Shown: positions 7,845 to 17,199 of the stretch, piece after piece | Numbering within the stretch: position 1 is the first letter of the stretch | How the letters are laid out: every line of letters starts with the position of its first letter | NCBI GenBank assembly: GCA_017630215.1 | Contig: JAGBVR010000007.1 | Coordinates: 157,617-221,616 of the forward strand | Direction: 5' to 3' | Source: Bacteroidales bacterium | Lineage (GTDB): Bacteria > Bacteroidota > Bacteroidia > Bacteroidales > UBA932 | Length of the DNA stretch: 64,000 nucleotides | Made by a program: the position numbers and the translations under genes | Notes under the pieces: generated by a model | Database searches by the model: none | Seen by the model: the letters and a program-made list of their open reading frames with translations, nothing else | What the model was told of the DNA's origin: nothing

Positions 7845-9563
7845 TTACTTTTTATTTGCCAACAAGTACATATCCGCCATTGGAACGATTACCATAATAT
7901 CAAAGAATGCCAGCATTGCCACAGCTCCGAACGCACCGATTGTAAGAGCCATTGCCAACGCATAAAGGAATGAAAGTGCGTGAAGAAGGATCAATGCGAT
8001 CGCAGCAAGCAGCCATACCTTAAGCGAAGTGATACGATATAGGATCAATGCCGCAGTTCCGAATGCCAAAGGAATGAAGAACATGAGGTTCTCCCCGAGA
8101 GTGAACAGAAGAACAGCGCTTAGAATAAACATGAGAGCCAATGTGCCGTAAAGCTTGCTGGCAGCATATTTTGCCACAGCATTGGAAGCAGCGTTTGCTC
8201 TCATTGACCCTGAGGTCTTGCGGACTGCCGCTCCCCTTCCGCGAAGATACACAAACACACAGGCCGCAGTCATCAATACAGTCGAGACAATCATCGCTAT
8301 ATTGTCAAATGTAACACCGTGCATTACTCCGAAAAGCTTGAACTTTGCTCCGCAGATAACCGCACTGAGATAAGCGACCAATTCACCTAAAACGAGCATA
8401 CCTACTCCTAAGCCGAGAACTGCAAGAGAAGACTTGAACACCTTAGAAGCACTCAGTCTTCCACGGACTCCATCAAAAGCTAAAGCAAGAAGGAAGAGAA
8501 CGAAGACAATGACATTCACCACCTTGTACATTCCCTTGCTGAAATTGAACAATCCCAGTACAGGAATTGTGAAATTCACAGTATCCTTCTCGGCCTTGAA
8601 ATAATCCTTATCTGCATACATCTCGTTTGTAAGATACTCCTTGGTTATCGGAACTATCTGTGCACCATAATGCTGGATGGATTTCTCGCTGATGTTGCTA
8701 AAGTTATCGAGATCTGTATGATAATGGTTCACATCGACGATTGTCGAGAAATTCATTCCCGGAATCTCATCTTTCACGATAGTGAAATCTGTAAAGTTCG
8801 GCATAAAATTATACACCACTGTGGTAAGTGAATAAGTGAACGGATATCTTGCAGACTTCGCATAAAGATCCATAACCTTCTCATTTCCAGGACATGTCTC
8901 GAAAAGAAGAGCCGGTCCCCAAGGACCACGGGCCTCTATATTGATCATAAAGCCGACATTGTCGAAGATCTGTCTGTCATGGGCCCACGCTGCCTTCATT
9001 CCCATCATTCCGACCTCTTCGGCATCAGTGAACAGCACCTTGATACCCTGCTTCCAGTCCTGACGGTACTTCAAAGCCTGAGCTACTGTTTCAAGGATGG
9101 TACTGACACCATATCCGTCATCGGCGGCACCGTAAGACCATACAGTATCCTTTGGCATCGGCTGAGAATATCTGGAGTCATAATGAGCAACAAAAAGAAG
9201 GTATGTCTGGTCCTGCGAAGGGGTCAGCGGTGAAAATTCCGCAAGTATATTGACCGCATCGAAAGTATATACTACGTGCTTGTTTTCAGGACCGACAAGA
9301 GAATCATATTTATAAAGGCTGATAGTATCAGCTCCGAGTCCTTCAAGTCTGCCGATCAGATATTCACGGACTTCCGCCCTTTCCTGAGGATGAGCTACCG
9401 AATGGTGCTCTCTGGACATCACTTCAATGTCCTTTACTGCTCTTGCGGCTGAAAATCCTTCTGCCTCAGCAGATTCTGCACTTGGACGAGTCCACAGGCC
9501 ATAAGCAAGAAGACCTGCGATAACGACTGTGACCGCAAGGATCAATGGTCTGAATTTATTCAT
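7845..9563 (-). CDS. Membrane-anchored M28 peptidase with C-terminal membrane helices
   Basis: This 572-residue protein starts with a membrane anchor and an M28 zinc aminopeptidase domain (about 35-330). The metal and catalytic residues are intact: His127 in AHYDS, Asp148/Asp149 in GAADDG, Glu182/Glu183 in DAEEVG, Glu210 in NIEARG and His282 in NHYHTDLD. From about residue 335 to the end come at least six hydrophobic helices, an architecture like eukaryotic Fxna/Pff1 membrane peptidases. The peptidase domain should face the periplasm. It shares an operon with the DUF4886 gene. It is catalytically complete, unlike the M28-TonB protein at 20990-22360. Confidence 0.9.
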   Translation of the reverse strand: MNKFRPLILAVTVVIAGLLAYGLWTRPSAESAEAEGFSAARAVKDIEVMSREHHSVAHPQERAEVREYLIGRLEGLGADTISLYKYDSLVGPENKHVVYTFDAVNILAEFSPLTPSQDQTYLLFVAHYDSRYSQPMPKDTVWSYGAADDGYGVSTILETVAQALKYRQDWKQGIKVLFTDAEEVGMMGMKAAWAHDRQIFDNVGFMINIEARGPWGPALLFETCPGNEKVMDLYAKSARYPFTYSLTTVVYNFMPNFTDFTIVKDEIPGMNFSTIVDVNHYHTDLDNFSNISEKSIQHYGAQIVPITKEYLTNEMYADKDYFKAEKDTVNFTIPVLGLFNFSKGMYKVVNVIVFVLFLLALAFDGVRGRLSASKVFKSSLAVLGLGVGMLVLGELVAYLSAVICGAKFKLFGVMHGVTFDNIAMIVSTVLMTAACVFVYLRGRGAAVRKTSGSMRANAASNAVAKYAASKLYGTLALMFILSAVLLFTLGENLMFFIPLAFGTAALILYRITSLKVWLLAAIALILLHALSFLYALAMALTIGAFGAVAMLAFFDIMVIVPMADMYLLANKK

Positions 9564-9592
9564 TTCTTTAGGTTTTAGTATTATACAATCTG

Positions 9593-9600
9593 CAAATATA
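9593..9600 (-). promoter_or_regulatory. -7 box for the M28-DUF4886 operon
   Basis: The reverse strand reads TATATTTG about 30 bases before the M28 start codon, fitting TAnnTTTG. Confidence 0.6.
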
Positions 9601-9699
9601 GAGAGTTTTCGCTGAAAATCCCTAATTTTACACTCATATAACCACCCTTCGCCATCTCAATCAAACAGAAAAGAAGGTTTCGGCAGAAAAGACAGACGA

Positions 9700-12600
9700 T
9701 CAATACACCACTAATTCATAAATCCTGGCCTTGATTCCGTCGTTCTGGTCAGCCTTGGTCACATTAAGTCTGACATAACGGGCCTGAACCGGCTCCTTGA
9801 GACGACGATCGGTCTGATATTCATCATTGTCACAAACAGTGTCCACTGTAATCCATGGATCGTCAAGAGAGTTCCTCACCTGAAGACTATATTCCTTAGT
9901 TATATAGCTCTGCGACTCTACTCCCGCATGCAGAACCGCCCACCCGTTGATAGTGGATTCCTTCTGCAGATCGACCTCGATGTATTTAGGCATCGTCTCT
10001 GACACATCGCACCACTTCGTATCAATATCATCATCAATGGCATATTCTGCCACCTCACGACGGTTGACTTCACCAGAGCGCGCAACAACCGGTTTGCCTA
10101 TGCACAGATTCTCAAAAGCACCTTCCATTACCGGCTCCTGCGAAACTTCCATTCCGATTCTGAACAGATCCGTACATGGAACTGCAACATTATTGACATC
10201 CATAACGGCTGTGGCAGCAAATATCACGACCTGGCTATTATCTGGAAGGACGACAGAGTCGGCTCCTTCCGGAATATCAAGAGCTATGGAGAACATATAT
10301 GAGTAATCGTACGGAAGATCTCTATCGCCGTTCATGCTATGCTTGTGAGTACCCACATAAGCGACATCTGCAGCCTTGAAGAACTCTTCAGTATGTCCGG
10401 TGTGCCCCCATTGGCCGATAAATCCTCCATAGTATGGAACTGTAACCTCCTGGACATCCTCTCCAACCGTAAATACGCACCTGGTATCGTTACGGAGCGC
10501 TGCAGCAAGAATATACAGTTTGTTATAAGTACCTTCCGGTAGAGATATCTTATTTCCTTTGCACTTAAGGCCGTTTGCCACGGTCGGATCTCCCAGTTTG
10601 AAATCGAGTCCTTTGAATGACAGACTTTCAGGAAGTAGCTCAGCAGCATATGAATTTCCAACTCCGTCGAAATTGACTTCTACGCGGAACGGATTGTATG
10701 ATGCTGTCTTTTTATCGAATGGAAGATCTACCTGCGCATAATCCCCTGGCACAGGCGGCTGCGGCTTCGCCAGACGCACAAGGAATGTCTTCATTGCATA
10801 TGGTCCGATTTCGAATTCCAGAGTGTTTTCTGATATTGAAGCCGGGCCTATCTCTTCTTCATTTCCATTGAGTTCCCTGGCTTCGAGAATGTCAGCAGCA
10901 AATCTGATTCCGGCCTTCTGAGCCTCGATACCGGCAGTTTCGTAGAAACGGACAACATATGCATCAGAGTCCTCTGCCTGCTTGACTGCTCTGAGAGCTA
11001 TGTTTTCATTAAGAGGCATCGCAAATGAGAAACTGCGTCCGTAGGTTCCTTTATGCTTAGGAACCACAAATGCCTTCAGAGGCTGGTTAAGCATCTCGGA
11101 TTTTCTCACCACATCACCATAACGGTAGTCCCCTCGGTGAGCTGCAATAGAGTAAGTAAAGGTATGTCTTCCGAAATCCTGACTGCTCTGATATGCATAG
11201 TTTCCATTAGTAGAAGGTGTATGAAGGAGGGTCAGACGCATGGTGTTGTCAGATGGTTTGTCCCAACCGTATTTGCAGTCATCCATCAAAGCCACACCGT
11301 AGCTTCCATCCTCCTCTGTAAGATCAGCCCATTGCTGAGCATATACTTCATATGCAGTAACCGTATTGTTTCCACGAGAGATAGTACCTATGCCAAGATC
11401 ATAGATAGCCCGCTCATTATGAATCGTAAGTGGAAATTCTGCTTTGAGAAGTGCATCTGCTGACTGCCAGAACACATCATTCTCTATATCGATCCTGTCT
11501 TCATGAGCTCCTTCGGTAAGGCTTATATGCTGCACAAATACTGACTCCCCATGTCTTCTTTCCACCTTGACGGTAACACGAACCGGGCCTTTCTCCACAA
11601 CACTGATTCTGACATCGCCATTTACCGGAACCGCCTCGGAATCAATGGTTTCCTTAAGGATTTCCCATGCTGGCCATTTATATGATTTATTCTCAGTAAA
11701 CAGAGCAAGACGTATAGCTTTTCCTTCTTCGACAAGTTCTCTTCCTACTCTTTTGTCAAAGATAGAGCAGATGTCACCATTATTATCGAATGCAAGCTTG
11801 TACACAGAGTTTTCCATTCCCTTTTCAGAAACAGATAATGTAGAAGGCAACGTCCCCGTACTACCTTTACGAACCTCGTATACTGCATAGCCCACCGGGC
11901 CTGCGACAGCTCTGAAAAGAAGCTTCCTTTTTCCATCTTTGACGATGGTCTGACTTGACACTCTCTTACCATCAGGTCCATATACTAAGGCATTTTCCGG
12001 CAAGCCTTCATAGGAAATCTCCACAAAACCGGCATGTTCAAATCCGGATGGATTATATACAAGCACCGGAACCCCCTTGACCCGAGTGTCAAGCAAACGT
12101 GAAAATGCTCCCACAGATGTCGTAAGGACATCGGCAAAGTGCTTCATTGAGATCAGTTCATCATTCCATGAGAATTCATATGCTCTTGGAATGCTTGTTC
12201 CCGTCAGATCGTCATGGAACTGATGCCAGATGAAACGTTTCCAGGCATCAGTAAGGAACTCTTTAGGATAAGATACCGCCCCGGCCCAATCCGCGATAAC
12301 TGCACTTCTTTCCGCAGCATCCGCCAACAATTCGTTGCGTCTGTTAAACAGTTTCATTGCAGCCTGGGATGTATAACATCCGGTAGCATGGACATCCATA
12401 AGGAGTTCTCCCTTCCAAACCGGAAGATCCGGATGGGCCTCATAAGGAAGATAATCCTTGAACATTCTGTCCGTCTCTGCACTTATGATTCTTACCGGGC
12501 CATCAGAGGCAATGCTCCTTTGCACGGTTCTGACAGACTGAACAGTAGGTGATCCACCAGTATCTCCCACGCCATAATAATGATATACGACACGATCCGG

Positions 12601-13287
12601 ATTCCTTTCACCAAGTTCCTGCAGATAAGTGCTTCTGCTCAGATCCTCTTCTTTCCATTTTGTAGAATATTTATGGGCATCTGCAGCTATCATGATCCGC
12701 GAACCGTCTACTCCTTCCCATAATCCGATATCGAACGGAACTTTACTGTCACCATAGAAAGGATTGTAACGCCATGACAATTTCTGCGTAGAGAATCCTA
12801 TCAGTCCCGAATGAGCAGCAACCGTCGGAAGGGTCCATCCGAAGCCAAAGCAGTCAGGAAGGAATATATCCGTACCCTGAACGCCGAATTCGTCGCGATA
12901 GAAATGCTGCCCGTAAAGAATATTACGGGTAAATGACTCTATTGAAGGGATATTGGGATCGTTGGCATCCCAGGTACTTCCTGAAATATGCCAACGACCC
13001 TGATCCACATATTTTCTTATCTGCTCCCAATACTCTGGATAATATTCTTTCATCCAGGCATATTTGACACCTCCTTCGAAGTTGAATATATATTCCGGAT
13101 ACCTCTCAAGCAGAAACAGATTCCTTTCGATGGTTTTTGGAATATATTCACTGATCGAGCGCTGCACATCCCAGTTCCATTGAGAGTCTAAGTGCGCATT
13201 CGACACCATATAAACCTTCGTATGCTCTTGAGCATAGGCTGTCAGCGACATCATTGACATCGCAATCAGGAACAGAATTTTTTTCAT
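9700..13287 (-). CDS. GH38 alpha-mannosidase with C-terminal discoidin-like domain
   Basis: This 1195-residue secreted protein has a signal peptide (ending TAYAQ). Its GH38 catalytic domain opens with VYMVSNAHLDSQWNWD (zinc His and Asp), then LPDCFGFGW, where the Asp is the expected nucleophile, and IWHQFHDDLTGTSI, a conserved zinc-binding block. Beta-sandwich domains follow to about residue 1050. The last 140 residues (VARSGEVNRREVAEYAIDDD onward, DTKWCDV, YVRLNVTKAD) look like an F5/8 type C carbohydrate-binding domain. The likely role is trimming alpha-mannosides from host or yeast glycans. It follows ettA with a 5-base gap, so its expression is probably tied to that housekeeping gene. The exact linkage preference cannot be read from sequence. 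Confidence 0.93.
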   Translation of the reverse strand: MKKILFLIAMSMMSLTAYAQEHTKVYMVSNAHLDSQWNWDVQRSISEYIPKTIERNLFLLERYPEYIFNFEGGVKYAWMKEYYPEYWEQIRKYVDQGRWHISGSTWDANDPNIPSIESFTRNILYGQHFYRDEFGVQGTDIFLPDCFGFGWTLPTVAAHSGLIGFSTQKLSWRYNPFYGDSKVPFDIGLWEGVDGSRIMIAADAHKYSTKWKEEDLSRSTYLQELGERNPDRVVYHYYGVGDTGGSPTVQSVRTVQRSIASDGPVRIISAETDRMFKDYLPYEAHPDLPVWKGELLMDVHATGCYTSQAAMKLFNRRNELLADAAERSAVIADWAGAVSYPKEFLTDAWKRFIWHQFHDDLTGTSIPRAYEFSWNDELISMKHFADVLTTSVGAFSRLLDTRVKGVPVLVYNPSGFEHAGFVEISYEGLPENALVYGPDGKRVSSQTIVKDGKRKLLFRAVAGPVGYAVYEVRKGSTGTLPSTLSVSEKGMENSVYKLAFDNNGDICSIFDKRVGRELVEEGKAIRLALFTENKSYKWPAWEILKETIDSEAVPVNGDVRISVVEKGPVRVTVKVERRHGESVFVQHISLTEGAHEDRIDIENDVFWQSADALLKAEFPLTIHNERAIYDLGIGTISRGNNTVTAYEVYAQQWADLTEEDGSYGVALMDDCKYGWDKPSDNTMRLTLLHTPSTNGNYAYQSSQDFGRHTFTYSIAAHRGDYRYGDVVRKSEMLNQPLKAFVVPKHKGTYGRSFSFAMPLNENIALRAVKQAEDSDAYVVRFYETAGIEAQKAGIRFAADILEARELNGNEEEIGPASISENTLEFEIGPYAMKTFLVRLAKPQPPVPGDYAQVDLPFDKKTASYNPFRVEVNFDGVGNSYAAELLPESLSFKGLDFKLGDPTVANGLKCKGNKISLPEGTYNKLYILAAALRNDTRCVFTVGEDVQEVTVPYYGGFIGQWGHTGHTEEFFKAADVAYVGTHKHSMNGDRDLPYDYSYMFSIALDIPEGADSVVLPDNSQVVIFAATAVMDVNNVAVPCTDLFRIGMEVSQEPVMEGAFENLCIGKPVVARSGEVNRREVAEYAIDDDIDTKWCDVSETMPKYIEVDLQKESTINGWAVLHAGVESQSYITKEYSLQVRNSLDDPWITVDTVCDNDEYQTDRRLKEPVQARYVRLNVTKADQNDGIKARIYELVVY

Positions 13288-13292
13288 AATTC

Positions 13293-14972
13293 TTACTCAG
13301 CCATCAACTTTTTGTATTTAAAACGCTTAGGCTCTTCATTTCCAAGTCGACGTTTCTTGTTTTCCTCATATTCCGAGTAAGTTCCCTCGAAGAAATAAAC
13401 CTGAGAGTCTCCCTCAAACGCAAGAATATGGGTCGCGATTCGGTCGAGGAACCAACGGTCGTGCGAGATAACAACTGCACATCCGGCAAAATTCTCGAGA
13501 CCTTCTTCAAGAGCACGGATTGTATTTACATCCACGTCATTGGTAGGCTCGTCCAGAAGAAGTACGTTACCTTCATCCTTAAGGGTCAGGGCCAGATGGA
13601 GACGGTTTCTCTCACCTCCGGAGAGTATGCCGCAAAGTTTTTCCTGATCCGCACCAGAGAAATTGAAGCGCGACACATACGCTCTGGCGTTCACCTCCCT
13701 CTTTCCAAGTCTCACAAACTCAGAATTCTCCGCAATCGTTTCATACACAGTCTTTTCCGGATCTATACTCTTATGCTGCTGATCCACATAAGCAATCTTC
13801 ACTGTTTCACCCAATGTAATCTCGCCTGAGTCTGGAGCATCAAGTCCCATAATGAGGCGGAAGAGTGTCGTCTTACCTGCACCGTTCGGACCGATCACAC
13901 CCACGATACCAGCTGGAGGAAGAACGAAATTCAGATTCTCATAAAGAAGCTTGTCGCCATATCCTTTCGAAACATTCTTGAACTCAATCACCTTGTTTCC
14001 AAGCCTTGGTCCATTAGGAATAAAGATTTCGAGGTTAGCCTCTTTCTCACGTCCGTCATCAGCGGCAAGTTTCTCATATGCACCAAGACGGGCCTTAGAC
14101 TTGGCATGACGAGCCTTAGGAGCCATTCTCACCCATTCAAGCTCACGCTCCAAAGCCTTACGGCGCTTACTCTCCTGCTTTTCCTCCTGAGCCAGACGCG
14201 TGCTCTTCTGATCAAGCCATGAAGAATAGTTACCCTTCCAAGGAATACCCTCACCTCGGTCAAGTTCGAGGATCCATCCAGCCACATTATCGAGGAAGTA
14301 ACGGTCGTGGGTAACGGCGATGACAGTACCTTTGTACTGCTGAAGATGAGCCTCAAGCCACTGGATACTCTCTGTATCAAGGTGGTTGGTAGGCTCGTCA
14401 AGAAGAAGCACATCGGGCTGCCTCAGAAGAAGGCGGCAAAGGGCCACACGACGACGCTCTCCACCACTAAGGTTAGCGACCAATGCATCAGAAGGCGGAC
14501 ACTGAAGTGCATCCATCGCTCTTTCGAGTTTTGAATCGATCTCCCAGCCTCCACAATGCTCAATCTTCTCAGTAAGTTCGCCCTGGCGTTCGATAAGCGC
14601 AGTCATCTCATCGTCTGACATAGGCTCACAGAACTTAAGGTTAACCTCTTCATATTCCTTCAGGATATCCATGACCTCCTGGACTCCTTCCTGAACAACT
14701 TCGATAACTGTTTTGTTCGGGTCCATCTGAGGTTCCTGTTCCAGATACCCCACCGAATAGCCTGGTGCCCATACTACCTCTCCTTGATATCCCTTCTCTA
14801 TACCGGCGATAATCTTCATCAAGGTAGATTTTCCGGATCCATTCAGACCGACAATACCGATCTTGGCTCCATAAAAGAATGAAAGATAGATGTCCTTGAG
14901 GATCACCCTATTGTTATGAGGCAGGATCTTACCCACCCCGTTCATTGAAAAAATAATCTTCTCGTCTGCCAT
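13293..14972 (-). CDS. ettA: Energy-dependent translational throttle protein EttA (ABC-F)
   Basis: This soluble 559-residue protein has two ABC ATPase domains and no membrane segments. Walker A motifs are GLNGSGKST and GPNGAGKTT, and signature motifs are LSGGERRRVAL and LSGGERNRLHL. The linker with WVRMAPKARHAKSKARL, including its basic stretch, fits EttA among the ABC-F proteins. EttA binds the ribosomal E site and gates the first elongation step according to energy charge. It has its own promoter and is followed closely by the GH38 gene. Confidence 0.93.
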   Translation of the reverse strand: MADEKIIFSMNGVGKILPHNNRVILKDIYLSFFYGAKIGIVGLNGSGKSTLMKIIAGIEKGYQGEVVWAPGYSVGYLEQEPQMDPNKTVIEVVQEGVQEVMDILKEYEEVNLKFCEPMSDDEMTALIERQGELTEKIEHCGGWEIDSKLERAMDALQCPPSDALVANLSGGERRRVALCRLLLRQPDVLLLDEPTNHLDTESIQWLEAHLQQYKGTVIAVTHDRYFLDNVAGWILELDRGEGIPWKGNYSSWLDQKSTRLAQEEKQESKRRKALERELEWVRMAPKARHAKSKARLGAYEKLAADDGREKEANLEIFIPNGPRLGNKVIEFKNVSKGYGDKLLYENLNFVLPPAGIVGVIGPNGAGKTTLFRLIMGLDAPDSGEITLGETVKIAYVDQQHKSIDPEKTVYETIAENSEFVRLGKREVNARAYVSRFNFSGADQEKLCGILSGGERNRLHLALTLKDEGNVLLLDEPTNDVDVNTIRALEEGLENFAGCAVVISHDRWFLDRIATHILAFEGDSQVYFFEGTYSEYEENKKRRLGNEEPKRFKYKKLMAE

Positions 14973-14996
14973 AACTGACTATAATTTAATTTTTTG

Positions 14997-15004
14997 CAAA
15001 GATA
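14997..15004 (-). promoter_or_regulatory. -7 box for ettA-GH38
   Basis: The reverse strand reads TATCTTTG about 25 bases before the ettA ATG, matching TAnnTTTG. Confidence 0.65.
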
Positions 15005-15028
15005 ACTCTCCGATGCTTAATCCACAAC

Positions 15029-16117
15029 TTATTTTTTAGTCCTGAGTTTCCTGGTTCTTTCCTTCCTGCACCATTCCCCTGGAGTTTCTCCCATGAAAAG
15101 TCTGAACGCCATATTGTAAGACACATCTGAATTAAAGCCACTGCCGCTCGCCAGATCATGTATCTTAAGATCATTATTATTCCTGAAAAGATCTATGGAA
15201 TATGTTATGCGGTAGTAATTTACAAACTGACAGAAGTTACGCCCAGTGAACTGACTTATTGCGCGGGAAATATACAGTTTATTCGAATACAGGACCTTAG
15301 CCAGATCGTTTATGGTAAGTTCATTGTCCAGAAAAGGCTTTTCTTCCTCGAAATAGATTACGACACGTTCGTAGATATCCTGATAAATGTCCTCTATACT
15401 CATCGGATCCACAGCTGTCTCCACCTTGGTAATCTTCATAGACTCAAGGATCCTCCGCTCCTGTCCTCTCCAGAATATGAACAATACATCATCTGCATCT
15501 CTAAGTCCTAAAGTGGCAAGCATCAGACCGGTCAAAAACGTAAATATAAGAAGGAATCCATCCGGACATATCACAGAGACTGATATATAAAACAGAGCAA
15601 GCAGCACATAAAGCAAAAGATATGTCACCTCTACCACAAGACATACATTTGTCCATATGGTTCCCGTTTTAAGAATCATCTTGACATCTCTTAAACGAAG
15701 GCACATTCCGGTAACGAAAAGTCCCGGGGGAAAGAGAACGAAAGGCAGACAGATCAAAATGGTCAGTGAGATGGAGGGCATCCCTACCCATCCCGCAGCT
15801 ACTGCAACATGCAGAGTCACAGGGACTGCATATGCTCCAGCTAACACCCATAGCGCCCTGCATACCTTCCTGCGCTCCCAGAATGAGGATTCCAGAACAA
15901 GCATGCCAGCCAAAGCAGGAAGTATTTCCAGCATCAGCATCTGGACAGAAAGACTGCCGGCAATGCATCCCACGCATATAGTTGCCGCCACCATCCCCAA
16001 GAGCAAGGCAGGAGCACTCCCCCTACGTTCTTCAGGTGCAGAAACACCCTTGAAGATCAAGTAGCATGATACCGCAAACAGAAGCAAAGATATCGCTGAA
16101 GCAATGAAAATTATCAT
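15029..16117 (-). CDS. Membrane-bound AraC-family regulator
   Basis: The first 210 residues form about six hydrophobic helices. The last 100 residues form a double helix-turn-helix of the AraC type (LTINDLAKVLYSNKLYISRA, then IHDLASGSGFNSDVSYNMAF followed by GETPGEWCR). The GFNSDVSYNMAFRLFMGETP segment is the family signature region. An integral membrane sensor joined to an AraC output is common in Bacteroidetes, but the signal is unknown. It is monocistronic and lies just downstream of the yitT terminator. Confidence 0.85.
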   Translation of the reverse strand: MIIFIASAISLLLFAVSCYLIFKGVSAPEERRGSAPALLLGMVAATICVGCIAGSLSVQMLMLEILPALAGMLVLESSFWERRKVCRALWVLAGAYAVPVTLHVAVAAGWVGMPSISLTILICLPFVLFPPGLFVTGMCLRLRDVKMILKTGTIWTNVCLVVEVTYLLLYVLLALFYISVSVICPDGFLLIFTFLTGLMLATLGLRDADDVLFIFWRGQERRILESMKITKVETAVDPMSIEDIYQDIYERVVIYFEEEKPFLDNELTINDLAKVLYSNKLYISRAISQFTGRNFCQFVNYYRITYSIDLFRNNNDLKIHDLASGSGFNSDVSYNMAFRLFMGETPGEWCRKERTRKLRTKK

Positions 16118-16150
16118 AAATGCGTCATTTTAACAATCCATTTCCAAAAG

Positions 16151-16158
16151 CAAAAATA
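16151..16158 (-). promoter_or_regulatory. -7 box for the AraC-type regulator
   Basis: The reverse strand reads TATTTTTG, fitting TAnnTTTG, about 33 bases before the start codon and just past the preceding terminator hairpin. Confidence 0.55.
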
Positions 16159-16163
16159 AACAA

Positions 16164-16197
16164 TGTCGCCATTCCGGAACACTCCAGAGTGGCGACA
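16164..16197 (-). terminator. Terminator of the leuS-yitT-yitT unit
   Basis: TGTCGCCA pairs with TGGCGACA around an 18-base loop that contains the palindrome TTCCGGAA. On the reverse strand the stem is followed by a T-rich stretch (TTGTTTATTTTTG). It lies about 60 bases after the last yitT stop. Confidence 0.65.
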
Positions 16198-16257
16198 CAC
16201 GTCAGATTTTTCTTTTTTTTATGTGTTTTTAACTTTTTTTATGTCAATTTTGGACCA

Positions 16258-17199
16258 TTACTTCTTTGTCTTTACTTTAATCGCATCAAAGCCCTGTCCA
16301 TATACTCCCATCACTGAAGAAACAGAGAGGAAAGCATCCGGATCAATTGACTTGACATATCTCAAAAGCAGATTGAGGTCAACCTTTCTGGTCACCACCA
16401 TGATCACCTGTTTATCCTCCTTCGAATACCATCCCTTAGCCGGAAGTACTGTCACACCCCTCTTCATATCAAACGCAATAGCATCGGCCATTTCATTTAC
16501 CTTCTTGGTAAAAATGAACGCCTGCACTGACTGCTTGGAACCGGAGATGTAGAGATCGATGGCATATCCGCAGACTGTTACCTGCATAAGACCATATACA
16601 ACAATCGCCACTTTCTCAGGATAAGGAAGCAAAACTCCATTCCTGTCGTATGATGGCAGAAGAAGTGATGAAAGAATGATCATGATATCAATGATGAGAA
16701 TCACTCTTCCCGGCGATGCCGGTTTGAACTTGCACCACACGAGAGCAATAATATCGGTTCCACCTGTACTTCCTCCCTGTGACATAGAAAGTCCGATACC
16801 AACACCGGCCATGATACCTCCGAGAACAGTACATACGATCTTGCTGTCTTGAGAGAATTCATCCACAAAATCCACTGGTATGAATTCCTGGGTGACACCC
16901 AGCATTATGGATGTCATGAAGATGGCATATATGGTCTTGGCACCGAAGCCTGTACCCAGAATCTTTGTTCCTACAATCAGAAGGATAATGTTCAGCACAA
17001 AATAAGTAATGGAAATCGGAATCAATCCATTGGTCGCATACTGCAAGATAGCAGCAAAACCAGTAACACCACCACCAATCATTCCATTAGGCGTCAAGAA
17101 CATAGCCCAGCCTAACGCATATAGTGTCAATCCGACTGTTATTAAAAAATATTCCTTGACAAGTACAGCAAGTGATGGTTTATCATTTAATCTGCCCAT
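16258..17199 (-). CDS. YitT family membrane protein (second copy)
   Basis: This protein has about five N-terminal membrane helices with FLTPNGMIGGGVTGFAAILQY, GTGFGAKTIYA and QGGSTGGTDIIAL. A C-terminal soluble DUF2179 domain carries KRGVTVLPAKGWYSKEDKQV. This is the full YitT layout (313 aa). Function is not established for the family. It is a paralogue of the gene just upstream, and its ATG overlaps that gene's stop codon as TAATG, so the two are translationally coupled. Confidence 0.9.
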   Translation of the reverse strand: MGRLNDKPSLAVLVKEYFLITVGLTLYALGWAMFLTPNGMIGGGVTGFAAILQYATNGLIPISITYFVLNIILLIVGTKILGTGFGAKTIYAIFMTSIMLGVTQEFIPVDFVDEFSQDSKIVCTVLGGIMAGVGIGLSMSQGGSTGGTDIIALVWCKFKPASPGRVILIIDIMIILSSLLLPSYDRNGVLLPYPEKVAIVVYGLMQVTVCGYAIDLYISGSKQSVQAFIFTKKVNEMADAIAFDMKRGVTVLPAKGWYSKEDKQVIMVVTRKVDLNLLLRYVKSIDPDAFLSVSSVMGVYGQGFDAIKVKTKK

